Numbered from the stretch's first letter, positions 43,572 to 53,197 are shown. The stretch: 64,000 nucleotides of DNA from RBC038 sp041390625 (GCA_041390625.1 JAWKPM010000001.1:62001-126000); one strand, 5' to 3'. A program made the numbers and translations. Notes: a model not told the origin generated them from the sequence alone.

Positions 43572-43741
43572 CAATCCTCGTGACAGACATGAGGATTGCG
43601 AGATTTCGGAGGCACTCGACGAGACTCCTTGGCACGCGCCCTGCCTCCAAGGGACGAAGGTCCCTCGGCGTGAGGTACGGTGCTGCGTACGTTCGAAGAC
43701 GGGTCGCCAGACACCTCGATCGAGGCCTCGAAAGGGCGCGC

Positions 43742-44749
43742 ATGGCCGACGCCGACGACCGCACCTCGACTCCCTCCTCGGACGCCGCGCTGCTGCGGCA
43801 GATGGTGCGCATTCGCCGCTTCGAGGAGCGCGCCGCCGAGCTCTACAGCCGCGGCGACATCCGCGGCTTCCTACACCTGTACGTCGGTGAGGAGGCGATC
43901 GCCACCGGCGTCATGGCCGCCCTCGAGCCCGACGACGCCATCGTCGCGACCTACCGCGAGCACGGGCATGCCCTGGCGCGTGGGGTGCCGATGCGGGCGG
44001 TCATGGCGGAGATGTTCGGGCGCGTCGACGGCGCGAGTCGCGGCCGCGGCGGCTCGATGCACCTCTTTGACGCCTCGAGGCGCTTCTACGGCGGCAACGC
44101 CATTGTGGGTGGTGGGCTGCCGGTCGCGGTCGGCCTCGCGCTGGCGGACAAGCTCGCGGGGCGGAAGCGCGTGACGGCGTGCTTCTTCGGCGAGGGCGCG
44201 GTCGCGGAGGGCGCCTTCCATGAATCGATGAACCTGGCGGCGCTGTGGGACCTCCCGGTGCTGTTCTGCTGCGAGAACAACCTCTACGCGATGGGCACGG
44301 CGCTCGCGCGATCCGAGTCCGAGACCGACATCAGCCTCAAGGCGACCTCCTACGAGATGCCGGCCTGGCAGGTGGACGGCATGGACGTGCGCGCGACGCT
44401 CGAGGCGGCGCGGCGTGGGGCCTCGATGGTTCGCAGCGGGAGCGGACCGTGCTTCATCGAGTTCCGCACGTACCGCTTCCGCCCGCACTCGATGTACGAC
44501 CCGGAGCTGTACCGCTCGCGCGAAGAGGTCGAGGAGTGGCGGCATCGCGACCCGATCGACCTGTTCACCTCGACGCTGCGCGCGGCGGGGGCGCTCGACG
44601 ACGCCTCGATGGCGGCGATCGAGGCCGACGTGGCTCGCGAGATCGACGACGCGGTGGCGTTCGCGGAGGCGAGCCCGATCGAGCCGGTCGAGGACCTCGA
44701 GCGGTTCATCTACACCGGCCGTCCCGAGCCGAGCGAGGCGGCCTCGTGA
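43742..44749 (+). CDS. pdhA: 2-oxoacid (pyruvate) dehydrogenase E1 component, alpha subunit
   Basis: A 335-residue thiamine diphosphate enzyme subunit that decarboxylates pyruvate or a related 2-oxoacid. Landmarks: QMVRIRRFEERAAELYSRG, GEEAIATGVMAAL, YREHGHALARGV, GRGGSMHLFD, and the ThDP motif GEGAVAEGAFHESMNLAALWDLP...CENN. The C-terminal phosphorylation-loop region is YRFRPHSMYDPELYRS. The ATG at 43742 has AAAGGG upstream. First gene of a four-gene operon with GTGA overlaps. Acetoin dehydrogenase E1 is the main alternative. Confidence 0.88.
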   Translation: MADADDRTSTPSSDAALLRQMVRIRRFEERAAELYSRGDIRGFLHLYVGEEAIATGVMAALEPDDAIVATYREHGHALARGVPMRAVMAEMFGRVDGASRGRGGSMHLFDASRRFYGGNAIVGGGLPVAVGLALADKLAGRKRVTACFFGEGAVAEGAFHESMNLAALWDLPVLFCCENNLYAMGTALARSESETDISLKATSYEMPAWQVDGMDVRATLEAARRGASMVRSGSGPCFIEFRTYRFRPHSMYDPELYRSREEVEEWRHRDPIDLFTSTLRAAGALDDASMAAIEADVAREIDDAVAFAEASPIEPVEDLERFIYTGRPEPSEAAS

Positions 44750-45744
44750 CTACCGACGGAGCTCGACGGGTGACGTACCGAGACGCGATGCGCGAGGCGA
44801 TCCGGGAGGCGATGCAGCGCGACGAGCGCGTGTTCCTCATGGGCGAGGACGTCGGCCGCTACGGCGGCTCGTACGCCGTCAGCAAGGGGCTCCTCGAGGA
44901 GTTCGGACCTGAGCGCATTCGCGACACACCGCTCTCGGAGCTCTCGTTCGTCGGTGCGGGAATCGGCGCCGCCCTCGGTGGGATGCGGCCGATCGTCGAG
45001 GTCATGACGGTCAACTTCAGCCTGCTGGCGCTCGACCAGATCCTGAACAACGCGGCGACGATTCCGCATATGTCGGGCGGGCAATTCCAGATCCCGATCG
45101 TGATCCGGATGGCGACCGGCGCCGGACGACAGCTGGGCGGACAGCACTCGCACAGCCTCGAGGGGATGTACGCGCATATCCCTGGGATCAAGGTGCTGAC
45201 GCCGGCAACCATCGAAGACGCGCGGGGGATGCTCTGGCCCGCCCTCGAGGACCGCAACCCGGTGCTGATCTTCGAGCACGCCGGCCTTTACAACGTCGAG
45301 GGCGAGCTGCCCGCGGAGAGCGCTGTGGACATCGCGCAGGCCTCGGTACGACGCGCCGGACGGGACGTCTCGCTGATCACCTACGGGGGGTCGCTGCCGA
45401 AGGCGATCGAGGCGGCCTCGACGCTGGCGGACGAGGGGATTGAGGCGGAAGTGCTCGACCTGCGGGTGCTCAGGCCCCTCGATGTCGCGAGCATCGTCGC
45501 CTCGGTGGAGCGCACGCATCGGGCGGTGGTGATCGACGAGGGCTGGCGGACTGGCAGCTTCGCGGGCGAGGTGAGCGCTCAGATCATGGAGCAGGCGTTC
45601 TTCGAGCTCGATGCGCCGGTCGCGCGGGTGTGCAGCGTCGAGGTGCCGATGCCGTACGCGGCGCACCTCGAGCGGGCCGCGCTGCCGAGCGTCGAGCAGA
45701 TCGTGAGCGAGGCGCGACGGCTCGTGCGGGGCACGGCCCCGTGA
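44746..45744 (+). CDS. pdhB: 2-oxoacid (pyruvate) dehydrogenase E1 component, beta subunit
   Basis: A 332-residue partner of E1 alpha. VTYRDAMREAIREAMQRDER, FLMGEDVGRYGGSYAVSKGL, IRDTPLSELSFVGAGIGAAL, RPIVEVMTVNFSLLALDQI, QLGGQHSHSLEGMYAHIPG and LDLRVLRPLD are all typical of the beta subunit, including the transketolase C-terminal domain. It starts at a GTG overlapping the pdhA stop, which couples their translation and helps keep the alpha2beta2 ratio. Confidence 0.9.
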   Translation: MTTDGARRVTYRDAMREAIREAMQRDERVFLMGEDVGRYGGSYAVSKGLLEEFGPERIRDTPLSELSFVGAGIGAALGGMRPIVEVMTVNFSLLALDQILNNAATIPHMSGGQFQIPIVIRMATGAGRQLGGQHSHSLEGMYAHIPGIKVLTPATIEDARGMLWPALEDRNPVLIFEHAGLYNVEGELPAESAVDIAQASVRRAGRDVSLITYGGSLPKAIEAASTLADEGIEAEVLDLRVLRPLDVASIVASVERTHRAVVIDEGWRTGSFAGEVSAQIMEQAFFELDAPVARVCSVEVPMPYAAHLERAALPSVEQIVSEARRLVRGTAP

Positions 45745-47060
45745 GCGACTTCGTCATGCCGTCCCTCGGTGCGGACATGGACTTCGGCACGCTGCTCGAG
45801 TGGCGCGTGCAGCCGGGCGACCACGTCGAGCGTGGCCAGGTGATCGCCGTCGTCGAGACCGAGAAGGCTGCCGTCGAGGTCGAGGTGTTCGAGACGGGCA
45901 CCATCGAGGACCTCGTGGTCACGCCGGGCACGAAGGTGCCGGTGGGGACTGTCCTCGCGCACATCGCGAGCGAGAGTGTGCCGCCGGCCTCGGCACCCGA
46001 GACCCCCGCCCCTCAGCCCTCGGCGCCAGAACCAGCGACGCCCCTGCACTCGACTGCCGCACTGCCCGCGCCAGCCGCGGAGACGCCGCCACCTGTCGAG
46101 CAGCCGCTCACCCCGGCGCCACCTGCGACACCCGAGCCGGCTGCGGCCTCGACATCTGCGCCCGCACCCTCGGTGTCGGCTGGTACGGGGCGGCGGGTGC
46201 GCGTATCGCCTCTCGCGCGACGGCGGGCGGAGCAGTTGGGCATGAGCCTCGAGGGACTGACCGGCACGGGCATCGGCGGTGCGATCACGCGCGACGACGT
46301 CGAGGTCGCGGCAGGGGCCGCTGCGGTCCACGCCTCGGACGCGGGACCATCCTCGATGGTGGCCACCGCCGCTCCTGCAGCCGAGGGCGGAACGGCCCTC
46401 GAGCGGATGCGGGCGGCGATCGGGGCGGCGATGGCGCGCTCCAAGCGCGAGATCCCGCACTACTACCTCGAGGAGACGATCGACCTCGGTGCGACGATGG
46501 CGTGGCTCGACGAGCGCAACGAGCATCGACCGGCGCACGACCGCATGCTGGCGGTGGCGCTGTTCGCTCGCGCGGTCGCACTGGCAGCCGTCGAAGTGCC
46601 GCAGCTCAATGGGTTCTGGCGCGACGACCACCTCGAGCGGTCCGAGGTGGTGCACCTCGGGCTTGCGGTGTCGCTGCGCGACGAGGGCCTCGTGGCGCCC
46701 GCCATCCTCGATGCCGCGAGCAAGGGCCTCGAGCAGACCATGGCAGAGCTGCGGGACCTCGCGAGTCGCGCCCGGCGGGGCGCGCTTCGCGGCGCAGAAA
46801 TGGGCTCAGCGACGATCACGGTGACGAGCCTCGGTGATCAGGGCGTGGAGCGCGTGTACGGCGTGATCATCCCGCCGCAGGTGGCCATCGTCGGCTTCGG
46901 GAAGGTCTCGGAACGGCCGTGGGCGCGTGACGGCATGGTCGGCGCGCATCCCGTGGTCTCGGCCACACTGTCCGCCGACCATCGAGCGAGTGACGGCTAC
47001 CAGGGCGCGCGCTTCCTTCGGACGATTGCGGAGCTGCTGCAGCAACCGGAGCAGCTGTGA
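45741..47060 (+). CDS. pdhC: Dihydrolipoamide acyltransferase (E2)
   Basis: A 439-residue core enzyme. N-terminal lipoyl domain with the lipoylated Lys in VVETEKAAVEVEV. A Pro/Ala-rich mobile linker spans about residues 80-145. The peripheral subunit-binding domain is VRVSPLARRRAEQLGMSLE...GTGIGGAITRDDV. The catalytic domain has TSLGDQGVERVYGVIIPPQ and the active-site SADHRASDGYQGARF (DHRxxDG). One lipoyl domain only. GTG start overlaps the pdhB stop. It transfers the acyl group to CoA. Confidence 0.9.
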   Translation: MSDFVMPSLGADMDFGTLLEWRVQPGDHVERGQVIAVVETEKAAVEVEVFETGTIEDLVVTPGTKVPVGTVLAHIASESVPPASAPETPAPQPSAPEPATPLHSTAALPAPAAETPPPVEQPLTPAPPATPEPAAASTSAPAPSVSAGTGRRVRVSPLARRRAEQLGMSLEGLTGTGIGGAITRDDVEVAAGAAAVHASDAGPSSMVATAAPAAEGGTALERMRAAIGAAMARSKREIPHYYLEETIDLGATMAWLDERNEHRPAHDRMLAVALFARAVALAAVEVPQLNGFWRDDHLERSEVVHLGLAVSLRDEGLVAPAILDAASKGLEQTMAELRDLASRARRGALRGAEMGSATITVTSLGDQGVERVYGVIIPPQVAIVGFGKVSERPWARDGMVGAHPVVSATLSADHRASDGYQGARFLRTIAELLQQPEQL

Positions 47061-48487
47061 CGGAGCAGACGTTCGACCTCGCGATCCTCGGTGGCGGGCC
47101 GGGCGGCTACGTCGCCGCGATTCGCGCCTCGCAACTGGGGATGCGTGTCGCCCTCGTCGAGCGCGAGCGCGTCGGCGGCGTCTGCCTTAACTGGGGCTGC
47201 ATCCCGGCGAAGGCGCTGATCCGGGGCGCCGAAGTCGTGAACCAGTCGCGCGACGCCTCGGCATTCGGCGTCGAGTTCGACGCGCTGCACATCGCCCTCG
47301 GGCCAAACGTCGACCGCAGCCGCGGCGTCGTCGACCGCATCGTCGGCGGGGTTGAGACGCTGCTGGCGGCGAACGGTGTCACCGTCATCGAGGGCGCGGG
47401 GCGCCTCGTGGGGCCGACGCGGATCGCGGTCGGCGAGGACGTGGTTGTGGCTTCGGATGTGATCGTGGCGACGGGGGCGCACGCGCGTGGCCTGCCCGGC
47501 GTGACCCTCGATGGGGAGCGCGTCCTCGAGAGTCACGCGGCGCTGGCGCGGCGCGACCTGCCTCGGTCGATCGTGATCGTGGGCGGCGGGTGCGTCGGCG
47601 TCGAGTTCGCGTACGTCTATCGGGCATACGGGGCCGAAGTCACGATCGTCGAGCACCAGCCGCATTTGCTGGCGGACATGGATCGCGAGGTGGTGCTGGT
47701 CCTCGAGGAATCGTTCAAGCGCTCGGGCATCGAGATCGTCACCGGCGCGCGCGTCGAGCACCTCGAGGTTGGAGATGGCGTGCGAGCCACGGTCTCCGTC
47801 GAGGGCGGCACGCGCGACCTCGAGGCCGAGCACGCGCTGATCGCGATCGGTATCGAGCCGAACTCGAGCGGGATCGGCCTCGAGGAGGCCGGCGTGCGCC
47901 TCGATGGCCACGGCTTCGTCGAGGTGGATGAGCACGGCCGCACCTCGACGCCACATGTGTGGGCGATTGGCGACGTCACGGGACAGATGGCGCTTGCGCA
48001 CGTCGCCTCGGCGCAGGGGGTGCTCGCCGTCGAGACGATCGCGGGCCTCGACGTCGCGCCGCTGAACTACGACTGGATGCCGAAGGCCGTCTACGCGCGG
48101 CCGCAGGTAGCGGGCATCGGGCTGACCGAGGCGACGGCGCGCGAGCGCGGCTACGAGGTCGCGGTCGGGCGCTTTCCGTGGCGTGCGAACGGCAAGGCGA
48201 TCGTCATCGGTGAGACGGATGGCCTTGTGAAGCTGGTGACCGACGCCTCGACGGGTGAGCTGCTCGGCTGCCACATGGTCGGCGGCGAGGTCACCGAGCT
48301 GTTGGGGGAGATCGGCGTCGCACACACCCTGGAGTCGACGGCGGCGGAGATCGCCGCGACGGTGCACGCCCACCCCTCGTTGGCCGAAGCGCTGAAGGAA
48401 GCGGCGCTCGCCGTCACCGGCGAGGCCGTGCACTTCGCCACGCCTCGAACTCCGCGCCCGCAGGCATCGGACGGCCCCTCGTCATAG
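47057..48487 (+). CDS. lpdA: Dihydrolipoamide dehydrogenase (E3)
   Basis: A 476-residue FAD flavoprotein that reoxidises dihydrolipoamide with NAD+. FAD loop LAILGGGPGGYVAAIRASQ; redox disulfide GGVCLNWGCIPAKAL; NAD loop IVIVGGGCVGVEFAYVY; WAIGDVTGQMALAH; C-terminal HAHPSLAEALKEAAL with the His-Glu catalytic pair. The GTG overlaps the E2 stop, completing the E1alpha-E1beta-E2-E3 operon. A 36-base gap separates it from the CoA-transferase gene. Confidence 0.93.
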   Translation: MTEQTFDLAILGGGPGGYVAAIRASQLGMRVALVERERVGGVCLNWGCIPAKALIRGAEVVNQSRDASAFGVEFDALHIALGPNVDRSRGVVDRIVGGVETLLAANGVTVIEGAGRLVGPTRIAVGEDVVVASDVIVATGAHARGLPGVTLDGERVLESHAALARRDLPRSIVIVGGGCVGVEFAYVYRAYGAEVTIVEHQPHLLADMDREVVLVLEESFKRSGIEIVTGARVEHLEVGDGVRATVSVEGGTRDLEAEHALIAIGIEPNSSGIGLEEAGVRLDGHGFVEVDEHGRTSTPHVWAIGDVTGQMALAHVASAQGVLAVETIAGLDVAPLNYDWMPKAVYARPQVAGIGLTEATARERGYEVAVGRFPWRANGKAIVIGETDGLVKLVTDASTGELLGCHMVGGEVTELLGEIGVAHTLESTAAEIAATVHAHPSLAEALKEAALAVTGEAVHFATPRTPRPQASDGPSS

Positions 48488-48523
48488 ACGCGTAGAATGC
48501 CGCTCGCTGGAGCGGAGCCGCGT

Positions 48524-50863
48524 GTGACCCGAGTCATCGAGGTGAGCGACCGCGAAGAGAGCGCCGCGTTCGCCGGCAAGCTCTTCGCGCGCTGGGGCGC
48601 CGAGGTCATCAAGGTCGAGCACCCGGAGCGTGCGACGCCGCGTGCGGCGCTCGATCGTTACGTCAACGGCGGGAAGCGGCGCGTCGCGCTTGACTATCGA
48701 GACGCCGGCGACCTCGAGAGGTTACGGGCGCTGTCGGCGACGGCGGACGTCGTCGTCCTCGATGCGCCGCCGGACGACATTGAGGCGTTCGACTTGCTGA
48801 GCCTCGGGGCGGGGCACGCCGCGGCCTGCATCTCGATCACGCCGTTCGGCCTCGATGGTCCGTATCGCGACTTCGAGGCGACGGCCTCGACGTTGCTCGC
48901 GCTCGGCGGTCACACGTGGCTGATGGGCGACCCGGGGCGGGCACCGCTCACGATGCCCGGGCAGTACCCCTACCGCCAGGCAGGGACGTTCGCGTACATC
49001 GCCGCGCTGGCCTCGATGCTGTCGGGCGAGCGCGGGCGGCGCATCGAGGTCGCGGAGCTCGAGGTGCTGGCCTCGGTGCACCAGTTCACGGACACGATGT
49101 GGCAATCGGCCGGCGTCGTGCGGCATCGGCGGGGGAATCGCTGGCAGAACCTCTGTCCGACGACGCTGCTGCCCTGCGCCGACGGCTGGTTCGGCGTGAA
49201 CATCCTGCAGGCCTTCTGGCCCTCCTTCGCCTCGATGATCGGACACCCCGAGTACATCGAGGATCACGAGTACGCCCTCAACAGCGGGCGGATGGCGCAC
49301 GAGGACGCCGTCGAGGCGGACGTCCTGGAGGCGCTGGGCGACTGGCCGAAGGCGCGCATCTTCACCGAGGGGCAGGAGACGTGGCGCGTGCCAATCGGCA
49401 CCGCGCTGGACCTCGACGAGCTGCTGGAGGACCGGCACCTCGAGGCGCGTGGATTCTGGCGGCCACTGGGCGCCTCGGGTCTGCGCTCGGCGGGATCGCC
49501 GTTCGCCTTCGTGGGGAGCGAGCCGCCCGTCGAGGCAGACGCCGAGCCTCGGGGGAGCGCAGACGCCTCGGGCCTGGCGGCGGGGGCAAGCGCCTCGATG
49601 ACGCGAGCGGAGGTCGCGGAAGCGCCTCGGCCGTTGCAGGGGGTGCGGGTGCTCGACCTCACGCGGATCTGGTCGGGGCCGCTGGCGGCGCGCATCCTCG
49701 GCGACCTGGGGGCCGAGGTGATCAAGATCGAGGCGCCGCTGGGCCGCGGGCCGCGCGAGGCGCCGGACAACGTGCGGACCAACAACCCCGAGGCCGGGAC
49801 GGAGCGGTACTGGAACCGGCAGGCGCTCTTCAACAAGCTGCAGCGCAACCGCCTGGGCGTGGCGATCGACCTCAAGCATCCGCGCGGGCGCGAAGCCTTC
49901 CTCGACCTCGTGCGGCAGAGCGACGTCGTGATTGAGAACTTCAGCGCGCGGGCGATGCCCTCGCTCGGCCTCGGGTATGACGACCTGCGCGCCGCCAAGC
50001 CGGACATCGTCTACATGGCGATGCCGGCGTTCGGGCTGAACGGGCCGTATCGCGACTACATCGGCCTCGGGCCAAGCATTGAGCCGGTGACGGGCCTGAC
50101 CTCGATGATGGGGTACTCGGACGAAGAGCCGCGCGTGACCTCGAAGGCGATCACCGACGCGATGGCGGGCGTGGCAGCGGCCTCGGCAGTGCTCACCGCC
50201 CTCGAGCGTCGCGACCGGACGGGCGAAGGTGCGCTGATCGACCTCTCGCAGCACGAGGTCGGCGTCGCCTACCTTGGCGAGTACGTGCTCGAGCAGCAGC
50301 TGGGCGAGCAGCCGCAGCGCCTCGGCAACGCGCACACCGAGTGGGCACCGCACGGGGTCTACCGCTGCGCCGGCGACGACGAATGGATTGCGATCGCCGC
50401 GCGCGACGACGAGGAATGGCGCGCGCTCGCCGACCTCGCGGGGCGCGGATGGGCCTCGGAAGTGGCGTTCGGCGACGTCGAGTCGAGGCGGGCGCACCGT
50501 GCCGACCTCGATGCCACGATCGAGGGGTGGACGGCGGGGCAGGAGAAGCACGCGCTCATGCGCGAGCTGCAGGCGCGGCGCGTGCCGGCGGGCGCGGTGC
50601 AGAAGCCACAGGAGTGGACGGTCGACGCGCACCTCGAGGCGCGCGACTACTTCACGGAGCTCGAGCACGCCGAAGTGGGACCGTTCCGGTCGGATGGATC
50701 ACCGCTGCGCTTCGATGGGGCGCGCGGCACGGAGGCGTGGCGGGCCGCGCCGTGCCTCGGTGCGGACAACCGCGAGGTGCTGTCGCGGCTGCTCGGGATG
50801 ACCGATGATCAGATCGACGAGCTGGCCTCGCTCGGCGTGATCGTCGAGGAGCCGCCCGCGTAG
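48524..50863 (+). CDS. CaiB/BaiF-type CoA-transferase, fused double-domain protein
   Basis: A 779-residue protein of two family-III CoA-transferase halves, where the family is usually about 400 residues. The C-terminal half (from PLQGVRVLDLTRIWSGPLAA, residue about 370) is complete: LGDLGAEVIKIEAPLGRG, NRLGVAIDLKHPRGRE, SDVVIENFSARAM, YMAMPAFGLNGPYRDYIG, and the catalytic Asp in ITDAMAGVAAASAVL. The N-terminal half has weaker motifs (FARWGAEVIKVEHPE, ITPFGLDGPYRDFEA), and the Asp position reads YRQAGTFAYI, so it probably lacks activity. GTG 48524 has GGAG upstream; an ATG at 48497 is possible. Probably expressed with the dehydrogenase operon. Confidence 0.85.
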   Translation: MTRVIEVSDREESAAFAGKLFARWGAEVIKVEHPERATPRAALDRYVNGGKRRVALDYRDAGDLERLRALSATADVVVLDAPPDDIEAFDLLSLGAGHAAACISITPFGLDGPYRDFEATASTLLALGGHTWLMGDPGRAPLTMPGQYPYRQAGTFAYIAALASMLSGERGRRIEVAELEVLASVHQFTDTMWQSAGVVRHRRGNRWQNLCPTTLLPCADGWFGVNILQAFWPSFASMIGHPEYIEDHEYALNSGRMAHEDAVEADVLEALGDWPKARIFTEGQETWRVPIGTALDLDELLEDRHLEARGFWRPLGASGLRSAGSPFAFVGSEPPVEADAEPRGSADASGLAAGASASMTRAEVAEAPRPLQGVRVLDLTRIWSGPLAARILGDLGAEVIKIEAPLGRGPREAPDNVRTNNPEAGTERYWNRQALFNKLQRNRLGVAIDLKHPRGREAFLDLVRQSDVVIENFSARAMPSLGLGYDDLRAAKPDIVYMAMPAFGLNGPYRDYIGLGPSIEPVTGLTSMMGYSDEEPRVTSKAITDAMAGVAAASAVLTALERRDRTGEGALIDLSQHEVGVAYLGEYVLEQQLGEQPQRLGNAHTEWAPHGVYRCAGDDEWIAIAARDDEEWRALADLAGRGWASEVAFGDVESRRAHRADLDATIEGWTAGQEKHALMRELQARRVPAGAVQKPQEWTVDAHLEARDYFTELEHAEVGPFRSDGSPLRFDGARGTEAWRAAPCLGADNREVLSRLLGMTDDQIDELASLGVIVEEPPA

Positions 50864-50879
50864 CGGAGCAAGCAGCCTC

Positions 50880-51791
50880 GTGAACTCGCGGCCACCGGCT
50901 CGGTTCCTCGTGTACCTCGTGTCGCTGCCGGAACGCCTCGTGCGCGCCGCCTTCGCCGGATCCGGCGGGGCGATCCGTGAGACCTCGCAGCTGCTCCTGC
51001 CTCGGTTCGCCCGCCGCTCGCGCCTGTACGAGGTGACGGCGAGCAACGCGCTGCGCATCGCCACCGAGCTCATCGGAGGCGTCGAGGGCAGCGACCGCTT
51101 CGTCGAGGCCGGTGCGCCCTCGGCGGGTCGCGTGGCGGCGAAGAAGGCCGCCGGCAACGTCGTCGAGTTCGGCTCGATCGCCGCGTTCGGCTTCTCACCG
51201 CTCTGGCTGCTGGCCGGCGCCTCGGACGTGCTCTCGGGGTCGCGGGTGTTCCTGCGGACGCTCGAGGACGAGCTTGCGAACGCTGGCGTGCTGCGCGAGG
51301 GCGTGCGATTCGGATCGGTGGACCAGCTCATCGGTGCGATCGAGGGCGCCTCGGGACAGACCGCGGGCTTGATCGACCTGCCACCCCTCGAGCTGAGTGA
51401 GCTCAAGGCCTCGCTCGCGGAGCTGAAGGGGAACGCCTCGAGCCTGCCCAGCGCGAAGGAGATGACCGCGCTGCTGAACGGTCTCGTCGAGACGGCGCGC
51501 CTCGAGCAGCGCTCGCTCCTCGAGGTCTCGAGCGGCGTCGGATTCGCCTTCCTCGCGTCCGCGAAGCACCTCGGGCGGCAGCATGTCGTGGAGGCGTATC
51601 GCGAGGACTGGCAGCCGGTGCGCAGCGAGGGGTTCGGGGCCTACGCCGCGCGCATCGCGGCGCCGTACCGTGCTGCGATGCAGGGGCACTTCAGTCCGAC
51701 GCGCGAGACGCACACCGAGCGCCTGCCCTCGAGGGTTCGGGCGGGCACCAGCGTCGGCGCGCGCTGGGTTCGCGGCCGTCTCAGGCGGTAG
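50880..51791 (+). CDS. Hypothetical protein with a central amphipathic/hydrophobic region
   Basis: A 303-residue protein not recognised. An N-terminal LVYLVSLPERLVRAAF segment, then VVEFGSIAAFGFSPLWLLAG, a moderately hydrophobic stretch followed by ASDVLSGSRVFLRTLEDELA. The rest is helical and charged (LSELKASLAELKGNASSLPS), ending in an Arg-rich tail VRGRLRR. It could associate with the membrane. GTG start 16 bases after the CoA-transferase stop, with CGGAGC upstream. An EcsC-like relationship was considered but cannot be shown. Confidence 0.5.
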   Translation: MNSRPPARFLVYLVSLPERLVRAAFAGSGGAIRETSQLLLPRFARRSRLYEVTASNALRIATELIGGVEGSDRFVEAGAPSAGRVAAKKAAGNVVEFGSIAAFGFSPLWLLAGASDVLSGSRVFLRTLEDELANAGVLREGVRFGSVDQLIGAIEGASGQTAGLIDLPPLELSELKASLAELKGNASSLPSAKEMTALLNGLVETARLEQRSLLEVSSGVGFAFLASAKHLGRQHVVEAYREDWQPVRSEGFGAYAARIAAPYRAAMQGHFSPTRETHTERLPSRVRAGTSVGARWVRGRLRR

Positions 51792-51916
51792 CGGTCGGCC
51801 TGGAACCGCTTCGACTCACCTTCCGCACACCTTCGTTCGTTGTGGACAGGTTATGGATGGCCTCGCCCGTTCGTGTGGCATCATGAGTGCGCCCACTGTG
51901 CAGGGGATGGGGTCTG

Positions 51917-53176
51917 ATGGTCGTCGGAACGTACGGCGGTAGCCTCGCCGTCGCCGAGCTCGGTCTCACAAGGCGTTGGATGGAGGCGGAGGACCTGCCT
52001 CGGGAGCGCGTGCCGGAGATCGTGGAGTTGATCCGGGTCGCCTACAACGGCGGGCCGAGCTGGTTCGGCCTCGGTGTCCCGGTCGAGGACCACTTCACCT
52101 GGAAGATCTTCGACCCGCCGGGGGGCGGCTACGTGCTGCTCACCCTGGACGAGGACGATCGCATCGTCGGCTTCACCGGGGCGATTCGTCGCATCTGGCT
52201 GATGCACGGCGAGCCGCACATCACGCGAGACGGCGTCGATGTCTGCCTGCACCCCGACTGGCAGGGGCGAGGTGTGGCCAAGGCGCTGGAACCGTACCGC
52301 GGGCGGGACTGGCATCCGGCCGTCGAGTTCAACTTCGGCTACGAGACGCACCCGACGCTGCGGCGTCGCGCCTTCGAGCGCGGGATCCGCGGCATCGCGA
52401 ACGAATCCCACGACTTCCTCCTGACGTTGCACCCGATTCGTGAAGTGTCGTCGCGGCTGACCTCACGGCTGCGCGCTCGCTTCGGCAATCGCGGAGGCGA
52501 TGAGACGTCCGACGACGGGGCGCCGGTCAGCAATACCAAGATCGCCATCGTCTCCGAGCGGGTACGGTCCGGCTCGAAGATCGGGCGGGCGCGGCACCTC
52601 GTGGGGCAGTTCGGGGGACCGCTGTGGCACTACGGTCGCTCGATGGCGCGCCGCAGGCCAGCTCGCGACCTGCCGACCGTCCGCATCGAGAGCATCGAGC
52701 ACTTCGACGAGGCGCATGCCGGCTTCCTGGCTGCGGCGTCCTCGCAGTTCGACTTCATCGAAGAGCGGTCGCTCGCGTTCGTGAACTGGCGCTTCTGCGA
52801 CAAGCGCGCGGGGCCGTTCTTTGTCCGCGCGGCGTTCGAGGGCGACGACATGGTCGGCTACGCCGCCACGCGCGTCCTCGATGGGCGTGCGCACCTCGCG
52901 GACGTGTTAGCGCTGCCCGGCCGCACCGACATCGCGGAGGCGCTCATTCGTGACTCCGTCGGGATCGCGAGCCGGTTGGGCGCCGCGACGCTCGAGGCGC
53001 GGCTACCGCGCCGACACCCGTACCGCAGCGCACTGCAGCGCGCCGGCCTTGTCGACATCGGTCACATCGCGGGTGAGTTGATCGACCCACGGAACATCGA
53101 CCCGGCCGCGCTGGACTTCCTGCAGGACGAGCGCACGCGCGTGCACCTGACGTTCGCGGACTCCGACGACATCTAA
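51917..53176 (+). CDS. GNAT-family acetyltransferase, probably two tandem domains
   Basis: A 419-residue protein. The first GNAT domain has GYVLLTLDEDDRIVGFTGAI, then DVCLHPDWQGRGVAKALEPY with the Q-x-x-G-x-G/A acetyl-CoA loop. A linker follows, then a second, weaker GNAT-like half (FFVRAAFEGDDMVGYAATRVL ... DIAEALIRDSVGIASRLGAATLEARLP). The ATG at 51917 gives the shortest sensible N-terminus (MVVGTYGGSLAVAELGLTRR); an earlier ATG at 51887 is possible. Its last codons form a perfect inverted repeat with the bases after the stop. Substrate unknown. Confidence 0.7.
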   Translation: MVVGTYGGSLAVAELGLTRRWMEAEDLPRERVPEIVELIRVAYNGGPSWFGLGVPVEDHFTWKIFDPPGGGYVLLTLDEDDRIVGFTGAIRRIWLMHGEPHITRDGVDVCLHPDWQGRGVAKALEPYRGRDWHPAVEFNFGYETHPTLRRRAFERGIRGIANESHDFLLTLHPIREVSSRLTSRLRARFGNRGGDETSDDGAPVSNTKIAIVSERVRSGSKIGRARHLVGQFGGPLWHYGRSMARRRPARDLPTVRIESIEHFDEAHAGFLAAASSQFDFIEERSLAFVNWRFCDKRAGPFFVRAAFEGDDMVGYAATRVLDGRAHLADVLALPGRTDIAEALIRDSVGIASRLGAATLEARLPRRHPYRSALQRAGLVDIGHIAGELIDPRNIDPAALDFLQDERTRVHLTFADSDDI

Positions 53177-53186
53177 CGTCGGAGTC
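53159..53186. terminator. Hairpin overlapping the stop codon between convergent genes
   Basis: A perfect 10-bp inverted repeat GACTCCGACG / CGTCGGAGTC with loop ACATCTAA. The loop carries the TAA stop of the acetyltransferase gene. It lies between two convergent genes and has no T tract on either side. It would be a factor-independent pause or bidirectional terminator of moderate strength. Confidence 0.5.
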
Positions 53187-53197
53187 CCGAACTCAGG

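Noticed and set aside
43377..43574. 65-codon minus-strand frame with a short NDEALVRLKRRE stretch, faintly like ribosomal protein bS21
   Set aside because: The likeness covers about a dozen residues and the rest does not match. Its GTG lies inside the -10 element of the predicted promoter, and no ribosome site precedes it.
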